A stretch of DNA of 64,000 nucleotides from Desulfuromonas versatilis. Its GTDB lineage: Bacteria > Desulfobacterota > Desulfuromonadia > Desulfuromonadales > NIT-T3. Both the position numbers and the translations under genes were made by a program. Shown in pieces: positions 35,982 to 49,588 of this stretch. Numbering within the stretch: position 1 is the stretch's first letter; every line of letters begins with the position of its first letter. The DNA is taken from NCBI RefSeq assembly GCF_019704135.1, contig NZ_AP024355.1:1-64000 (forward strand). The letters are read 5' to 3'. Below the pieces are notes generated by a model that saw only the letters and a program-made list of their open reading frames with translations, was not told the origin of the DNA and did not search any database.

Positions 35982-36010
35982 TTGACATATCAAGGCTTTT
36001 GATCTAGTAT
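35982..36010 (+). promoter_or_regulatory. sigma-70 promoter of nadA
   Basis: TTGACA (35982-35987), exact 17-base spacer, TAGTAT (36005-36010), 34 bases before the nadA start. Confidence 0.7.
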
Positions 36011-36044
36011 ACTTCGATTAACCACTGCCAGGAAGGTTGCTTGG

Positions 36045-36959
36045 ATGAAACAGGAAGAAATCATTCAGGAGATCCGTCGGCTGGCCGCCGAGCGCAATGC
36101 GCTGCTGCTGGCTCACAACTATCAGCGCGATGAGATTCAGGCTCTCGCCGACATCACCGGGGACTCCCTCGGCCTGTCCATGGAGGCCGCGCGCACCGAC
36201 AAGGACGTGATCGTCTTCTGCGGCGTGCACTTCATGGCCGAAAGCGCCTCGATCCTGGCGCCGGACAAGATCGTGCTGCTGCCCCGGCCCGATGCCGGCT
36301 GCCCGATGGCCGACATGGTCACCCCCGAGGGGCTGCGCGAGCTCAAGGCCAGGCACCCCGGGGTGCCGGTGGTCACCTACGTCAACTCCAGCGCCGACGT
36401 CAAGGCCGAGAGCGACATCTGCTGCACCAGCTCCAATGCGGTCAACGTGGTCAACTCGCTGGAGGCCGACGAGGTGATCCTGGTCCCCGACCGCAACCTG
36501 GGTCGCTATATCGCCCAGCACACCGACAAGAAGTGCATCTTCTGGGAGGGTTACTGCCCCACCCACGACCGCCTCGACGTCGAGGCCGTCAAACGGGCCA
36601 TGGCCGAGCACCCCGATGCCCTGTTCATGGCCCATCCCGAGTGCCCGCCGGAGATCCTCGAGCTGGCCCAGCACATCTGCTCGACCAGTGGCATGTACGA
36701 TTTCGCCCGCAACAACCCGGCGAAGACATTCATTGTCGGCACCGAGGCCGGCATTCTCTACCGGCTGCGCAAGGAGAACCCCGGCAAGGAGTTCATCCTC
36801 CCCTCGGCCAAGCTGATTTGCCCCAACATGAAGCTCACCTCCCTCGAGGACGTGCTCAAGAGCCTGCAGACCATGAGCCCGGAGATCACCGTCCCCGCCG
36901 CCATCCGGGAAAAGGCCAAGCTCACCCTCGACCGCATGCTGGCGGTGCCGCGGGACTAA
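36045..36959 (+). CDS. nadA: quinolinate synthase
   Basis: 304 aa, the short NadA class. It condenses iminoaspartate with dihydroxyacetone phosphate to quinolinate for NAD synthesis, using a [4Fe-4S] cluster. [19 protein letters not shown] binds substrate; candidate cluster Cys residues are in [14 protein letters not shown] and ICPNMK. The [10 protein letters not shown] motif is present. AGGAAGG is upstream. nadB and nadC are not nearby. Confidence 0.97.
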   Translation: MKQEEIIQEIRRLAAERNALLLAHNYQRDEIQALADITGDSLGLSMEAARTDKDVIVFCGVHFMAESASILAPDKIVLLPRPDAGCPMADMVTPEGLRELKARHPGVPVVTYVNSSADVKAESDICCTSSNAVNVVNSLEADEVILVPDRNLGRYIAQHTDKKCIFWEGYCPTHDRLDVEAVKRAMAEHPDALFMAHPECPPEILELAQHICSTSGMYDFARNNPAKTFIVGTEAGILYRLRKENPGKEFILPSAKLICPNMKLTSLEDVLKSLQTMSPEITVPAAIREKAKLTLDRMLAVPRD

Positions 36960-36968
36960 TGAGATATC

Positions 36969-37014
36969 AAGCTGTCAGCAAAGCCCCACTTCAGGGGGGC
37001 TTTGCTGACAGCTT
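36969..37014. other. perfect 19-bp hairpin between nadA and mfd
   Basis: Arms AAGCTGTCAGCAAAGCCCC (36969-36987) and its exact complement (36996-37014) enclose 8 bases. It starts 10 bases after the nadA stop and ends 15 bases before the mfd ATG. No T-run follows, so it is not a standard intrinsic terminator; it may stabilise mRNA or control mfd translation. Confidence 0.75.
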
Positions 37015-37028
37015 CCCCTTTCCAATCT

Positions 37029-40517
<3,489 letters not shown>

Positions 40518-40623
40518 CTGTGCTAGCTTGTTCTCCTCCGGCCCCGCCGGCAGGGAGCAGGCCAATGGCTGGCCAGCCCTCGGCAGGCCGGATTTGCCCT
40601 GGCCCGTTACCCCCCCGGAACCC

Positions 40624-41544
40624 ATGATTCCCTTGCGCTACCTTATCGGCCTGTTGCTGGTGCTGCTGCTGGTCGGCTGCGAAAAGAAAACGGCGGAGTC
40701 CTCGCCGGTGCTGTTGCAGATCGACGGGCGCACCGTCTCCCTGGAAGAATTCCGCCGGCAATTCGAAAAAACCCTCCCCCCAGGGCACTCCCTGTCGGTG
40801 GAGGAGACCGAGGACCTGCAGCGCTCCTTCCTGGTGCAGCTCATCGACCGCGAACTGGCGCTGGCCGAGGCTGTGCGCCTGGGGGTGGTCCTGGCCCCCG
40901 AGGAGCTCGAGGCGATGGTCGCCGAGTACCGGCGCGACTACCCCGAGGGGGCCTTCGAGGAGATGTTGGCCGAAAGGGGAGTTTCCCTCGCGGACTGGCG
41001 CCGGGAGCTGGAGGAAGGGTTGCTGATCGAGAAGGTGGTTCGCCAGGCGGCTTACTCCGACATCGAGGTCAGCGAAGAGGAAATAGCCGAATACTACCAA
41101 TCGCACCACGATGAGTTCGACCGCCCCGCCCAGGCCCGGGTTCGGCAGATCGTGGTCGGCGACGAGCAGGAGGGCAGGACCCTTCTGGAAGCGCTGCAGG
41201 CGGGCGAGGATTTCGCCTTCCTGGCCAGAAACCATTCACTTTCGCCCGATGGCGAAGATGGCGGCGATCTCGACTTCATCAGCCGGGGGGAGATGCCCCC
41301 CGAGTTCGACGAGGCCGCTTTTTCCCTTCCGGTCGGCCAGCTCAGCGCCCTGGTCAAGAGCGACTACGGGTATCATATCCTGCTGGTCGAGGAGCGGCGT
41401 GACGCGTTGCGGCTCTCCCTGGAGCAGGCCCGGGAGCAGGTCCGCGACCTGGTGCTGGAAACCAAGCAGGATCTCGCCTACCAGCAGTGGCTGCAGGATC
41501 TGCGCAGCCGCGCTGCCATCGAAGTAAACTGGTCGCTGCTGTAG
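40624..41544 (+). CDS. PpiC-type (parvulin) peptidyl-prolyl isomerase lipoprotein
   Basis: 306 aa from the ATG at 40624. A lipoprotein signal peptide ends in the lipobox LLVGC (Cys at residue 19). SurA/PrsA-like N-terminal helices (IDRELALAEAVRLGV) precede a parvulin domain (ARVRQIVV, FAFLARNHSLSPDGEDGGDLDF, GYHILLVEERR). It likely folds exported proteins in the periplasm and is paired with the SurA-like gene 22 bases downstream. Confidence 0.92.
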   Translation: MIPLRYLIGLLLVLLLVGCEKKTAESSPVLLQIDGRTVSLEEFRRQFEKTLPPGHSLSVEETEDLQRSFLVQLIDRELALAEAVRLGVVLAPEELEAMVAEYRRDYPEGAFEEMLAERGVSLADWRRELEEGLLIEKVVRQAAYSDIEVSEEEIAEYYQSHHDEFDRPAQARVRQIVVGDEQEGRTLLEALQAGEDFAFLARNHSLSPDGEDGGDLDFISRGEMPPEFDEAAFSLPVGQLSALVKSDYGYHILLVEERRDALRLSLEQAREQVRDLVLETKQDLAYQQWLQDLRSRAAIEVNWSLL

Positions 41545-41566
41545 TGGCCCAACGGGGATAGACACG

Positions 41567-42514
41567 ATGAAACGCATAGTCTCACTGGCCCTGGCCGCCG
41601 TTCTGGCCCTGGCGTTGAACGCCCGGGGCGAAATCGTCAACCGCATCGCCGCGGTGGTCAACGACCAGATCATCTCCACCCACCAGCTAGACAAGGAGCT
41701 GACGGCCCGGCGCGGCCCGGGGTGGCTCAGCCTGCCGGCCGCCCAGCAGGAAACCCTGCGCCGCGAGACCCTGCCGGGGCTGATCGAGGAGACCCTGGTC
41801 CAGCAGCGGATCGCCGAGCTGGGGCTCAAGGTCAGCGACGACGAACTCGAAGCGGCGATCCAGGACGTACAGCGCCAGAACAAGCTGACCCGCGAGCAAC
41901 TGATGCAGGCACTCGAGGCGCAGGGGATGTCCTTTACCGACTACCAGGAGAATCTGCGCAAGCAGATCCTGCGCTTCAAGCTGGTCGGTCGCGAGGTGCA
42001 GAGCAAGGTCGAAGTGACCAGCCAGGAGCTGCGGGATTACTTCCGCGACCATATCGACGAGTATCGCGAGGCTCCCTACCTGGCCCTGAGCCGGATCAGC
42101 TTCCTCATCCCCAAGGGGGCGGATTCCGGACAGATCGATGCGCTGCACGCCAAGGCCGAGCAGGCCCTGGCCCGGATCCGCGGCGGCGAGGATTTCCACG
42201 AGGTGCTGTTGGCCTTTGTGGCCGAGAACAGCGCCGAGGGGGGCGACATGGGGACCTTCGCCGAAGGGGAGCTGACCGCCACTTTCGAGGAGGCGGTGCG
42301 CGGGCTTGCCCAGGGCGAGGTCGCTCCGCTGGTGGAGAGCGTCGACGGGTTTCACATTCTCAAGGTGACCGAGAAAAGCCCCGGGAAAATCCGCCAGTTC
42401 GACGAGGTCAAGGGCGAAATCGAAAAGGCCCTCAAGGAGCGCAAATCCGAAGAGGGGTTCAAGACCTGGGCCGAGGGGCTGCGCAAGAACGCCTACGTCG
42501 ACATCCGCCTGTAA
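41567..42514 (+). CDS. SurA-like periplasmic chaperone/peptidyl-prolyl isomerase
   Basis: 315 aa. Signal peptide to about residue 21 (LALAAVLALALNARG), then the SurA N-domain (IVNRIAAVVNDQIISTHQLDKEL), long helices, and one parvulin domain (YLALSRISFLIP, FHEVLLAFVAENSAEGGDMGTF, GFHILKVTEKSPG). SurA guides outer-membrane proteins to the Bam complex; E. coli SurA has two parvulin domains, this has one, typical of shorter relatives. A terminator follows. Confidence 0.9.
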   Translation: MKRIVSLALAAVLALALNARGEIVNRIAAVVNDQIISTHQLDKELTARRGPGWLSLPAAQQETLRRETLPGLIEETLVQQRIAELGLKVSDDELEAAIQDVQRQNKLTREQLMQALEAQGMSFTDYQENLRKQILRFKLVGREVQSKVEVTSQELRDYFRDHIDEYREAPYLALSRISFLIPKGADSGQIDALHAKAEQALARIRGGEDFHEVLLAFVAENSAEGGDMGTFAEGELTATFEEAVRGLAQGEVAPLVESVDGFHILKVTEKSPGKIRQFDEVKGEIEKALKERKSEEGFKTWAEGLRKNAYVDIRL

Positions 42515-42534
42515 CCCTCGACTCCACTTATGCA

Positions 42535-42575
42535 AAAGGCCCCGCCGGTATCCTCCGGCGGGGCCTTTGTTTTTG
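42535..42575. terminator. intrinsic terminator after surA-like gene
   Basis: AAAGGCCCCGCCGG pairs perfectly with CCGGCGGGGCCTTT around six bases, followed by GTTTTTG. It also faces the minus-strand gene ending at 42591. Confidence 0.9.
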
Positions 42576-42590
42576 TCCGGCCAGGGGTAG

Positions 42591-43643
42591 CTATTCCAGG
42601 GACATGACCGGACAGTTGACGATAAAGCCGGCCGCCCGCAGGCCGCCCAGGGCCGGATTCATCGGCCCAAAGCCGCCGCTCGCCAGGGCGCCGTCCTCCA
42701 CCAGATCGGCGACGTCCTCGTGGTGATCGAGCAGCCGCCGTTCGCCGGCGGCAATCGCCTGCTCCGTCCAGACCGCCGGGTGCACGTCCCAAAGCGGGCT
42801 GTAGATCGGCAGGCGGCCGCGGTTGCGGGGATGCACCTCGGTGATGTTGAGCGGCGAGCCTTCGCCCAGCAGCGCCGAGGAGAGGCCCTGGCGCTCGGGG
42901 TTGTCGACGCCGGTTTCGCCGTTGACGATGGCCACGATGGCGGCGCGGGCCGAGTCAGCGGCGTTGGAGGCCAGGCCGGGGGCGGCGTTGAGGTTCGGCG
43001 CGAAGGTGGACTCCTCCAGCGCGGCCGCCGTCGGGTCCGAGGCGTCGGTGCTCAGGTAGAGAATGTTCTTGCCGTGGTACAGCCCCGGGGTCAGCCTGAG
43101 GGTCACTTCCTCGCGGGCCAGGTCGATGGCCACGACCTTGTCGTGCAGCCCGCTGCCGTTGGCGACCTGCGGCGCGTTCAGGACCACCCCGTCGCCACTG
43201 GTGATCAGCGGGGAATAGGCCGCATCCCCGAGGGAGCCGGGCTCCGCCAGCTCCGGGGGGAAACCGGTCTCGGGGTTGGGGACCAGGCGGTGCTCGGGGG
43301 TGAAGTCGACGGTGCCGCTAAAGACCACCAGCCCCCTTTGCTCGGTGACCGTCTGCACCGCCGCGCTGCCCAGGGCATTGACCAGCTTGGGAGACCAGTT
43401 GACCCCTTTTTCCCGGGCGAGGTCCCGGTCCGAGGCCTCGGTGACGATGTACCAGACGGTATCGCCTGCCGCGCTGCGGGCCTCGAACAGCGGCAGGGTG
43501 ATGGTTTCGTTCTCCTCGTCCAGGGCGATGGTGCTGTCCAGGAACTGCTCCCGCGCCTCGCCGGACGGGGTGGGTATTATCAGACTCAATGGCAGGACCA
43601 GAACACCCGCCAGCCAGATGATGCCTTGACCACGAAGTGACAT
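42591..43643 (-). CDS. exported protein of unknown function
   Basis: 350 aa from the ATG at 43643, which has GGAGGC upstream; an ATG 12 bases earlier is possible. A signal peptide (LAGVLVLPLSLIIPTPSGEA) suggests a periplasmic location. The mature protein is acidic with no membrane segment. Blocks such as TVWYIVTEASDRDLAREKGV and NVNP-like IYSPLWDVHPAVWTE recur in proteins I cannot name. No catalytic motif recognised. It stands alone between two terminator/promoter regions. Confidence 0.8.
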   Translation of the reverse strand: MSLRGQGIIWLAGVLVLPLSLIIPTPSGEAREQFLDSTIALDEENETITLPLFEARSAAGDTVWYIVTEASDRDLAREKGVNWSPKLVNALGSAAVQTVTEQRGLVVFSGTVDFTPEHRLVPNPETGFPPELAEPGSLGDAAYSPLITSGDGVVLNAPQVANGSGLHDKVVAIDLAREEVTLRLTPGLYHGKNILYLSTDASDPTAAALEESTFAPNLNAAPGLASNAADSARAAIVAIVNGETGVDNPERQGLSSALLGEGSPLNITEVHPRNRGRLPIYSPLWDVHPAVWTEQAIAAGERRLLDHHEDVADLVEDGALASGGFGPMNPALGGLRAAGFIVNCPVMSLE

Positions 43644-43771
43644 GACTGCCTCCATTGTCGATCGAGCGTGATTGCCCTCAGCCCCATTTTACGTCCGGTT
43701 TTAATCGCCTGTCGCCCCGGTTCTGCCGGCCGCGGTCCCCTGCTTTTCCTGCCCTCGATATCGGACAGGGG

Positions 43772-44170
43772 TCATTTCTTGGCCTCGAATTCCAGGGACG
43801 CGGAGTTGATGCAGTAACGCTGCCCCGTGGGGCGTGGCCCGTCGTTGAAGACGTGGCCGAGATGCCCGCCGCAGCGCGGGCAGATCACCTCGTTGCGCAC
43901 CATGAAGAAGCTGCGGTCCTTGCGCAGCTCGACGTTTTCCGGGGCCACCGGGGCATTGAAGCTCGGCCAGCCGGTGCCCGAGTCGAACTTGGTCTCCGAG
44001 CTGAACAGGTCGAGGCCGCAGGCGGCGCAGCGGTAGATGCCGTGGCCGTGGTGATCCCAGTACTTGCCGGTAAAGGCCCGCTCGGTCCCCTGTTCGCGCA
44101 GGACGTGGAACTGCTCGGGGGTCAGTTGTTTTTTCCATTCGCTTTCGGACTTGGTGACTTTTTCGCTCAT
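43772..44170 (-). CDS. msrB: peptide-methionine (R)-S-oxide reductase MsrB
   Basis: 132 aa from the ATG at 44170. It reduces methionine-R-sulfoxide in oxidised proteins. Zinc ligands CAACG and CPRCG, the family motif GTGWPSF and the catalytic Cys in [11 protein letters not shown] are present. The frame continues upstream of this ATG with plausible family sequence ([14 protein letters not shown]), and a signal-peptide reading frame lies just upstream in another frame, separated by a G8 run. The true product may be an exported MsrB starting at 44319 (see the next entry). Confidence 0.93.
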   Translation of the reverse strand: MSEKVTKSESEWKKQLTPEQFHVLREQGTERAFTGKYWDHHGHGIYRCAACGLDLFSSETKFDSGTGWPSFNAPVAPENVELRKDRSFFMVRNEVICPRCGGHLGHVFNDGPRPTGQRYCINSASLEFEAKK

Positions 44171-44202
44171 GACGTATTTCCCTTCCGCGCTGGAATAAAC
44201 TT

Positions 44203-44319
44203 TCAGCCTGGTGTCGGCGATGGCGCCCCCCCCGCGTTCTCCGGTGAGGCGCCCGGGGCCTTGGCCGCGGCCAGTCCCACCAGCAGCAGCCCCAGCAATA
44301 ATGCGGCGTAGCTTCTCAT
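44203..44319 (-). other. signal-peptide reading frame shifted from msrB by one base
   Basis: The ATG at 44319 has a strong AAGGAG site eight bases upstream and encodes [20 protein letters not shown], a good signal peptide, then stops after 38 codons. At 44226-44233 the minus strand has eight G. One extra G, or a -1 ribosomal or transcriptional slip, would join this frame exactly to the MsrB frame (..[17 protein letters not shown]..). It may be a sequencing error, a phase-variable tract or slippage. Confidence 0.6.
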
Positions 44320-44463
44320 CAGCGGATCTCCTTGCTGCCCGAGGGCCCTGGCTCAATTATCGCCTTTTCCCGGGCTTTGGTGGGGGCCGGCGATGATTAA
44401 ACCTTAGCAGGGTGGGATAAAGTGCGGATAAAGGGCAATTAAAGATCTGGTAAAGAATGGGGC

Positions 44464-45531
44464 TCAGTCGGGCAGGGTGAACCAGACGCGGGTCTCCCCG
44501 GGGGAGCTCTCCGCCCCGACCAGGCCGCCGTGGGCCTCGATCAGCTCCTTGACGATGGCCAGGCCGATCCCCGCCCCGCCGGCTTCGCGGCTGCGCGAAC
44601 GCTCGGCGCGGAAGAAGCGCTCGAAGATGAAGGGGAGATCCGCCGCGGCGATCCCCTCGCCGCTGTTGGCGATGACCAGGCGCACCGCCCCGGTGTCGCG
44701 CTCGGTGCGGATGCTGACCCGCCCCCCCTGGGGGGTGTATTTCCAGGCGTTGTCCACCAGGTTGCGCAGCGCCTGCAGCAGCTTGTCCCGGTCGGCCTGC
44801 ACCTGCTTTGCGGCCGGGTCGTAGCGGGTCTCGACGCGGATGCCGCGGGCCTCGAAGTTGGGCCGATAGAGCGCCAGCAGCTGGTTGATCAGCTCGGGGA
44901 GGGCCAGCGGCTGACGCTGCAAAAAGGCTTTGGCCGCATCGGCGCGGGCCAGCTGCTGCAGGTCCTCCACCAGGTGCACCAGGCGCAGGATCTCCTGCTG
45001 CAGCATCTCGAAGGTCTGCCGCGTGGGGGGCAGCACCTCGTCGGCGAGGCCCTCCAGGTAGCCGCGCAGGTTGGTGAGCGGGGTGCGCAGCTCGTGGGCC
45101 AGGTCGGCGACCATGGTCTTGCGCAGCCCCTCCACCCGCGCCAGGCTGTCGGCCATGCGGTTGAAGGCCAGCCCCAGTTCGCCGACCTCGTCCCGCGAGG
45201 TCACCTCGACCCGCGCCGAGTAGCTCCCCGCGGCCAGCTCCCGGGTGATCGCCGCCATCTGGGCCAGCGGCCGCAGCACCCGCTGCGTCAGCAGGAAGCT
45301 CAGCAGCAGCGCCAGGGCCAGCGCCGCCAGGGTGGCCCAGAGCAGGTAGCGGTGGATGGCGGCGAGGAACATCTGGTGGGTCTCGGTGGGCGAGACCATG
45401 TACTTGTCCATCAGCACCATGAAGTAGTCGGCCGCCAGCTGGTCGATGGCCCACCAGATCACCAGGATGATGACGGCGATGACCGGCACCACATTGATCA
45501 GCAGCAGCTTCCACAGCAGGCGCTGTTTCAC
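44464..45531 (-). CDS. sensor histidine kinase (BaeS-like)
   Basis: 355 aa. Two membrane helices (about 9-27 and 63-83) flank a short periplasmic loop; a HAMP domain (LRPLAQMAAITRELAAGSY) follows. HisKA carries the phospho-His in DLAHELRTPLTNLRGYLEGL, and the ATPase domain has NLVDNAWKYTPQGG, GEGIA and GGAGIGLAIVKELI. Partner of the regulator one base upstream. The small sensor loop (about 35 aa) suggests envelope sensing. Confidence 0.95.
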   Translation of the reverse strand: MKQRLLWKLLLINVVPVIAVIILVIWWAIDQLAADYFMVLMDKYMVSPTETHQMFLAAIHRYLLWATLAALALALLLSFLLTQRVLRPLAQMAAITRELAAGSYSARVEVTSRDEVGELGLAFNRMADSLARVEGLRKTMVADLAHELRTPLTNLRGYLEGLADEVLPPTRQTFEMLQQEILRLVHLVEDLQQLARADAAKAFLQRQPLALPELINQLLALYRPNFEARGIRVETRYDPAAKQVQADRDKLLQALRNLVDNAWKYTPQGGRVSIRTERDTGAVRLVIANSGEGIAAADLPFIFERFFRAERSRSREAGGAGIGLAIVKELIEAHGGLVGAESSPGETRVWFTLPD

Positions 45532-45532
45532 C

Positions 45533-46243
45533 TCACCCCTCCCCCGGTTCGGCGAAGCGGTAACCGAAACCGCGCACGGTGAGGATCAGCCGGGGCCGGG
45601 CGGGGTCCTGTTCGACCTTCTGCCGCAGCTTGCCGATGTGCACGTCGATGACCCGGTCGACCACCACCTCGCCGTGCTGGTAGAAGTGGTTGAGCAGCTC
45701 CTCCCGGGAGAAAACTCGCCCCGGGGCGCTCATCAGGGCGCGCAGCAGCTTGAATTCCGAACCGGTCAGCTCCACGGGCCGTCCGTGCAGGGTGACCTTG
45801 TGCTTGAGCGGATCGAGCACCAGCCCGGCCTGGACCAGGGGGCGCTCCCCCGGGTGGGGGGAGCCGCCGACCCGGCGCAGGATCGCCTTGACCCGCTCCA
45901 CCAGCTCCCGCGGGCTGAAGGGCTTGACCACGTAGTCGTCGGCGCCCAGGGAGAGCCCGAGCACCCGGTCGATCTCTTCCTCCCGCGCGGTCAGCATCAG
46001 GATCGGCACGTCGGAGAAGCGGCGCAGCTCGCGGCAGATCTCCCAGCCGTCGAGCTTGGGGAGCATCACGTCGAGGATGACGAAGCCTGGGGCCTGGCGG
46101 CGGGCCAGCTCCAGGGCCTGCTCACCGTCGTAGGCGGCGAGGGTCTTGAATCCTTCGCGCTCGAGGTAGGTGGCGACCAGGGCGGAGGTGTTGCGGTCGT
46201 CTTCGGCGATCAGGATCGGGCCCTGCAGCGCGGCGGGGTTCAT
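45533..46243 (-). CDS. OmpR/BaeR-family response regulator
   Basis: 236 aa. Receiver domain with acidic pair EDD, phospho-Asp in FVILDVMLPKLDGWE and Lys in YVVKPFSPREL. A winged-helix DNA-binding domain follows (LTGSEFKLLRALMSAPGRVFSREELL, VDRVIDVHIGKLRQKVE, VRGFGYRF). It is one base upstream of its kinase; together they form a two-component system of the BaeSR type, targets unknown. Confidence 0.96.
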   Translation of the reverse strand: MNPAALQGPILIAEDDRNTSALVATYLEREGFKTLAAYDGEQALELARRQAPGFVILDVMLPKLDGWEICRELRRFSDVPILMLTAREEEIDRVLGLSLGADDYVVKPFSPRELVERVKAILRRVGGSPHPGERPLVQAGLVLDPLKHKVTLHGRPVELTGSEFKLLRALMSAPGRVFSREELLNHFYQHGEVVVDRVIDVHIGKLRQKVEQDPARPRLILTVRGFGYRFAEPGEG

Positions 46244-46284
46244 GGGCGGCTCCTGGTTTTTTTCGCGAATGGGAACTACTTGAA

Positions 46285-46290
46285 ATTATA
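46285..46290 (-). promoter_or_regulatory. possible -10 box of the two-component operon
   Basis: TATAAT on the minus strand, 42 bases before the regulator start. No convincing -35 box at 16-18 bases, so the call is tentative. Confidence 0.3.
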
Positions 46291-46332
46291 ACAACGCAGG
46301 TGGGTGATTGCCTTGGCGGCCGGGTTCGGAGC

Positions 46333-46359
46333 AAAAAAAAACAGGGGTCTCGCCCCCTG
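46333..46359 (-). terminator. minus-strand intrinsic terminator
   Basis: CAGGGG (46342-46347) pairs with CCCCTG (46354-46359); on the minus strand the hairpin is followed by nine T. It would stop transcription from the purB side before the two-component operon. Confidence 0.65.
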
Positions 46360-46360
46360 A

Positions 46361-46560
46361 CGGCGACTTACTCTTTTGGTGTGCGCCAAAAGAGTAAGCA
46401 GAAAAACGCACCCCGATCCTTGCCCGCCTGCGGCGGTTCCCTGCGCTGCGCAGACGTTTGGCGGACGGGCAAAAACTCGCTGCGCTCAGACATTTGCCCG
46501 TCTGGGTCGCCAAACGTCCACTCCGCTCCGGCGGCGTCACAGGGGGAAGAAAAACGCACT
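46361..46560. repeat. palindrome-rich intergenic repeat element
   Basis: CTTACTCTTTTGG (46367-46379) and its exact complement (46386-46398) form a 13-bp hairpin. Further on, ACGTTTGGCG (46454-46463) and ACGGGCAAA (46465-46473) pair with TTTGCCCGT (46493-46501) and CGCCAAACGT (46508-46517). No reading frame looks coding. The pattern resembles elements that occur many times in proteobacterial genomes, but only one copy is in this window. Confidence 0.55.
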
Positions 46561-46570
46561 TCTAATACCC

Positions 46571-46603
46571 CAAAAAAGCAAGGGACCGCGTCGGCGGTCC
46601 CTT
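46571..46603 (-). terminator. purB terminator
   Basis: AAGGGACCGC (46580-46589) pairs perfectly with GCGGTCCCTT (46594-46603); on the minus strand GC and six T follow. It begins about 30 bases after the purB stop. Confidence 0.85.
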
Positions 46604-46633
46604 GGGGTGGTGCATCCGTTGGTCGAAGCTGGC

Positions 46634-48133
<1,500 letters not shown>

Positions 48134-48210
48134 TTAAGTTGAGCGCAGCTTCGCGTTGCCCGCCGCACGAGCGGGCCGCGGCCATGGCAAAATCGGATGG
48201 AGGAGAAGCG

Positions 48211-48996
48211 ATGAGCCGATACGCAAACCTGCTGCTCGAGACCGCCGGGGGGATCGCCACCCTGACCCTGAACCGCCCCAAGGTGCTCAACGCCCTCGAC
48301 GAGGCGACCCTGCGCGAGCTGGGCGAGGCGGTGGCGGCGCTGGAGAGCGACCCCGAGGTCAGGGTGATCATCCTCACCGGCGCCGGCGAGAAGGCCTTCG
48401 CCGCCGGCGGCGACCTGGCGGCGGTGGTCGATTTCGGACCGCTGCAGGCAAGGGCGTTCGCCCGGCTTGCCCAGGGGGTGCTGGGCGCCATCGAGGGGTG
48501 CGCCAAGCCGGTCATCGCCGCGGTCAACGGCTACGCGGTGGGCGGCGGCTGCGAGCTGGCCATGGCCTGCGACATCCGCCTCGCCGGCAGCAACGCCCGC
48601 TTCGGCCAGCCCGAGGTCAACCTGGGGATTCTCGCCGGCTGGGCCGGCACCCAGCGCCTGCCGCGGCTGGTCGGCAAGGGGCGCGCCCTGGAGCTGCTGT
48701 TGACCGGCGATCTCATCGACGCCGCCGAGGCCCTGCGCATCGGTCTGGTCAACCGGGTGACGGCGCCGCAGGAGCTGCTCGCGGCGGCCCGGGAATTGGC
48801 CGAAAAAATCGCCGCCAAGCCGCAGACGGCGGTGCGCCTGACCCGCGAGGCGGTGCGCAACGGCCTGGAGATGGACGGCGCTCGCGCCGAACACTACGAG
48901 GCCGAGCTGTTCGCGCTCTGTTTTGCCAGCGGGGATCAGAAGGAGGGGATGCGGGCGTTTCTCGAGAAACGCAAACCCCGGTTCAGGGATCGCTGA
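48211..48996 (+). CDS. enoyl-CoA hydratase/isomerase family protein
   Basis: 261 aa from the ATG at 48211 with GGAGGAGAAG upstream. Crotonase fold: LNRPKVLNALDEATL, oxyanion-hole AAGGDLAAVV, and NGYAVGGGCELAMACDIRLA. The catalytic Glu pair region reads GQPEVNLGILAGWAGTQRLPR. It probably hydrates short-chain enoyl-CoA (crotonase/FadB1-like) in fatty or amino acid oxidation. No beta-oxidation neighbours lie nearby, so its pathway is open. Confidence 0.93.
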   Translation: MSRYANLLLETAGGIATLTLNRPKVLNALDEATLRELGEAVAALESDPEVRVIILTGAGEKAFAAGGDLAAVVDFGPLQARAFARLAQGVLGAIEGCAKPVIAAVNGYAVGGGCELAMACDIRLAGSNARFGQPEVNLGILAGWAGTQRLPRLVGKGRALELLLTGDLIDAAEALRIGLVNRVTAPQELLAAARELAEKIAAKPQTAVRLTREAVRNGLEMDGARAEHYEAELFALCFASGDQKEGMRAFLEKRKPRFRDR

Positions 48997-49011
48997 AGGA
49001 GGGTTGCCCGC

Positions 49012-49380
49012 TCAAAAGGCGCTCAGGTAGCGCAGGATGCCGAGCAGGCTGATCACCGCCAGCGCCACCAGCGAGACGCGGATCTCGTCGGAGCTGCGCC
49101 GGCGCCGCCGCAGGTTGGCGGCCAGCCCGGCCAGGCTGAAGGCCAGCCCGGCGAGCATCGAGTAGAAGAGGTAGCGCGCCAGCTGCAGGTCCCAGGTGGT
49201 GCGCAGCCGGATCTGGTACCAGCGCTCGAAGAAGGTTTCGATTTCGGGTTTGGCCAGATCGAGAAACACCAGGGCGGCCAGCATGGCCAGCCAGCCCAGG
49301 CCCCCCAGCCAGCGCAGCGAACGCACCAGCGGGTCGGGTCCCCTGCGCCGCTCGCGAAACGGTTCTGCCTCGTTGACCAT
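49012..49380 (-). CDS. small hypothetical membrane protein
   Basis: 122 aa with three predicted membrane helices (about 25-42, 66-86, 101-117) and an Arg-rich loop (LRRRRRSSDE). GGGGAAG precedes the ATG. It is convergent with the enoyl-CoA hydratase gene, with 15 bases between stops. No family recognised. Confidence 0.7.
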   Translation of the reverse strand: MVNEAEPFRERRRGPDPLVRSLRWLGGLGWLAMLAALVFLDLAKPEIETFFERWYQIRLRTTWDLQLARYLFYSMLAGLAFSLAGLAANLRRRRRSSDEIRVSLVALAVISLLGILRYLSAF

Positions 49381-49495
49381 GGCGCTTCCCCCCCCTTCCC
49401 CGGCGAATCACGACTGCCCGCATCATAGCAACTGCCCGGCAGCCGGTCCAGGCTTTTGGCCGGCGAGGCCGCCGCTGCTCCCATCCCCTTTGCCA

Positions 49496-49523
49496 TTGAC
49501 AGGACCCGGTCATTTTGTAACAG
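49496..49523 (+). promoter_or_regulatory. probable promoter of the CBS/DUF294 gene
   Basis: TTGACA (49496-49501), 16-base spacer, TAACAG (49518-49523), 65 bases before the start codon. Confidence 0.5.
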
Positions 49524-49588
49524 TGTTTGTCTGGAGCCGGTCCGGACGAACCCGGGCCTGGCCCCATTCATGTGGGAGCTGTTAGAGG

